A DNA stretch of 5,625 nt. It comes from Clostridium sp. UBA3947 (GTDB lineage Bacteria > Bacillota > Clostridia > Clostridiales > Clostridiaceae). The position numbers were made by a program, and so were the translations under genes. Below are positions 4,922 through 5,625 of the stretch, in pieces; position 1 is the stretch's first letter; the number at the start of each line of letters is the position of its first letter. The notes beneath the pieces are model-generated. The model had not been told where the DNA came from and ran no database searches. It saw only the letters and a program-made list of their open reading frames with translations. Location of the stretch: NCBI GenBank assembly GCA_002385545.1, contig DGDR01000159.1, forward strand, positions 1 through 5,625, in the 5' to 3' direction.

Positions 4922-5617
4922 ATGCCCTGGCATAATGTAGATGATTTTTTAAATGAAGTCTGTAGCCATATAAAATACAAAAAGGCTCATAAATATATTA
5001 AGGAAGAGCTTAAAAATCATATAGAAGATCGCATCAAGGACTACATAGACCAGGGTTATGATGAAGAAAGTGCTATTTCAAAAGCAATAGAAAACATGGG
5101 AAATCCTACTGATCTAGGTAAAGAATTAAATAAGCAACATAAGCCTTATTTAGGTTGGGCATTATACACTGTAAATACTGCTATAGTGATTTTGAGTGTT
5201 TTAATTGTTTTTATGATAGGCTTTCAAATTTACAGCACTTTTGCTCCTTTGAAAGATTCACCTAAAAAGCAGGATATAGCATACTCTATTAAGGTTAACA
5301 AAAAAAATAAAATTGATGCTAGGACTGTAACCATAGAAAAACTTGTGGTAGATAAAAAGGGTATTGTTTATATATATTATCATGACTTCAATAGGCCTTT
5401 TTCTAATGTAAACGCAATGAATCCCTTTGATGTTTATGACGATAAAGGCAACCTATATTCTCCTGAATATATTAATGAGAGTAACTTTCTAGGGTCAAGA
5501 TATATGATAAAGCTTGATAATCTAAATTCAAACGCTTCAAAAATAATTCTTGATTATGACTATTTCAACAGAAAAATGAGCTTTGAGATTCCGGTTAAGG
5601 ATGGTGATAACCTATGA
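4922..5617 (+). CDS. permease-prefix (HAAS-like) domain membrane protein
   Basis: This 231-residue protein has three parts. Residues 4-72 form a helical, charged domain with the layout of the permease prefix domain 1/HAAS type: a helix around HIKYKKAHKYIKEELKNHIE, then DQGYDEESAISKAIENMGNP and DLGKELNKQH. Residues 77-103 form one hydrophobic membrane segment. Residues 115-225 are beta-rich, probably outside the cell. Their TVTIEKLVVDKKGIVYIYY and D-D-K-G-N pattern resembles the Ig-like C-terminal domains of DUF4179/DUF5643 proteins; that resemblance is tentative. HAAS-type domains occur at the N terminus of membrane proteins often controlled by PadR regulators, and in some Firmicutes FtsW/RodA-like proteins. 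No PadR gene is in the window. It is the first gene after a perfect promoter and overlaps the next gene by ATGA. The domain call is from pattern recall; the function is unknown. Confidence 0.78.
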   Translation: MPWHNVDDFLNEVCSHIKYKKAHKYIKEELKNHIEDRIKDYIDQGYDEESAISKAIENMGNPTDLGKELNKQHKPYLGWALYTVNTAIVILSVLIVFMIGFQIYSTFAPLKDSPKKQDIAYSIKVNKKNKIDARTVTIEKLVVDKKGIVYIYYHDFNRPFSNVNAMNPFDVYDDKGNLYSPEYINESNFLGSRYMIKLDNLNSNASKIILDYDYFNRKMSFEIPVKDGDNL

Positions 5618-5625
5618 CAAAAAAA
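5614..5625 (+). CDS. start of a downstream gene, cut by the window edge
   Basis: ATG at 5614 overlaps the TGA stop of the previous gene (ATGA) and continues as MTKK to the window end. AAGGATGGTGAT at 5597-5608 is a good ribosome site with suitable spacing. The overlap implies translational coupling, so the product is probably a partner of the permease-prefix protein. An integral membrane protein such as an FtsW/RodA relative would fit, but that is a guess; four codons identify nothing. Confidence 0.6.

Noticed and set aside
4738..4935. Plus-strand open frame of 65 codons upstream of the permease-prefix gene
   Set aside because: It has no ribosome site, crosses a consensus promoter, and overlaps the start of the real gene in another frame.
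1..5625. CRISPR array, tRNA, rRNA, insertion sequence or riboswitch
   Set aside because: No spaced direct repeats, tRNA-like cloverleaf, transposase frame, terminal inverted repeats or recognisable riboswitch core was seen by eye on either strand.

Overview
The window is AT-rich DNA with strong AGGAGG-type ribosome sites, frequent TTG starts, sigma-A-like promoters and hairpin/T-tract terminators. This points to a low-GC Gram-positive anaerobe of the Clostridia type. I cannot name a genus from the sequence. Genes are spaced out, mostly single, and each has its own promoter or terminator.

Layout: (i) 1-340, the last bases of an unidentified upstream gene, then a small two-CxxC zinc-ribbon-like protein (53-286, +) and its terminator. 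(ii) 391-921 (-), a GNAT N-acetyltransferase, convergent with the first gene; their terminators are interleaved at 273-340. (iii) 1132-4275 (-), three consecutive same-strand genes that all look cell-wall-directed. They are a secreted PG-binding/M15 zinc D,D-carboxypeptidase (1132-1857), a cytoplasmic S66 L,D-carboxypeptidase (2072-2986), and a secreted protein with a dockerin-like calcium domain, a bacterial SH3 domain and a DUF1906 glycoside-hydrolase-like domain (3130-4275). (iv) 4276-4921, a 646-base divergent intergenic region. It holds promoters at both ends and, in the middle, a frameshifted coding remnant on the minus strand (about 4485-4702). (v) 4922-5617 (+), a single-pass membrane protein with an N-terminal permease-prefix (HAAS-like) domain, driven by a consensus promoter. 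It overlaps by ATGA the start of a further gene that leaves the window at 5625.

How the parts relate: the three minus-strand genes would act on different parts of peptidoglycan (terminal D-Ala, the L,D bond of recycled tetrapeptide, and possibly the glycan strand). However, they have separate control signals, so the link is a functional neighbourhood rather than one clear operon. The permease-prefix gene and the next gene are translationally coupled and probably work together in the membrane.

Most of the window is recognisable accessory housekeeping. The parts most worth a second look are the dockerin-SH3-DUF1906 architecture, the perfect 12-base palindrome sitting inside its promoter spacer, the decayed gene in the divergent region, and the start of the permease-prefix operon.
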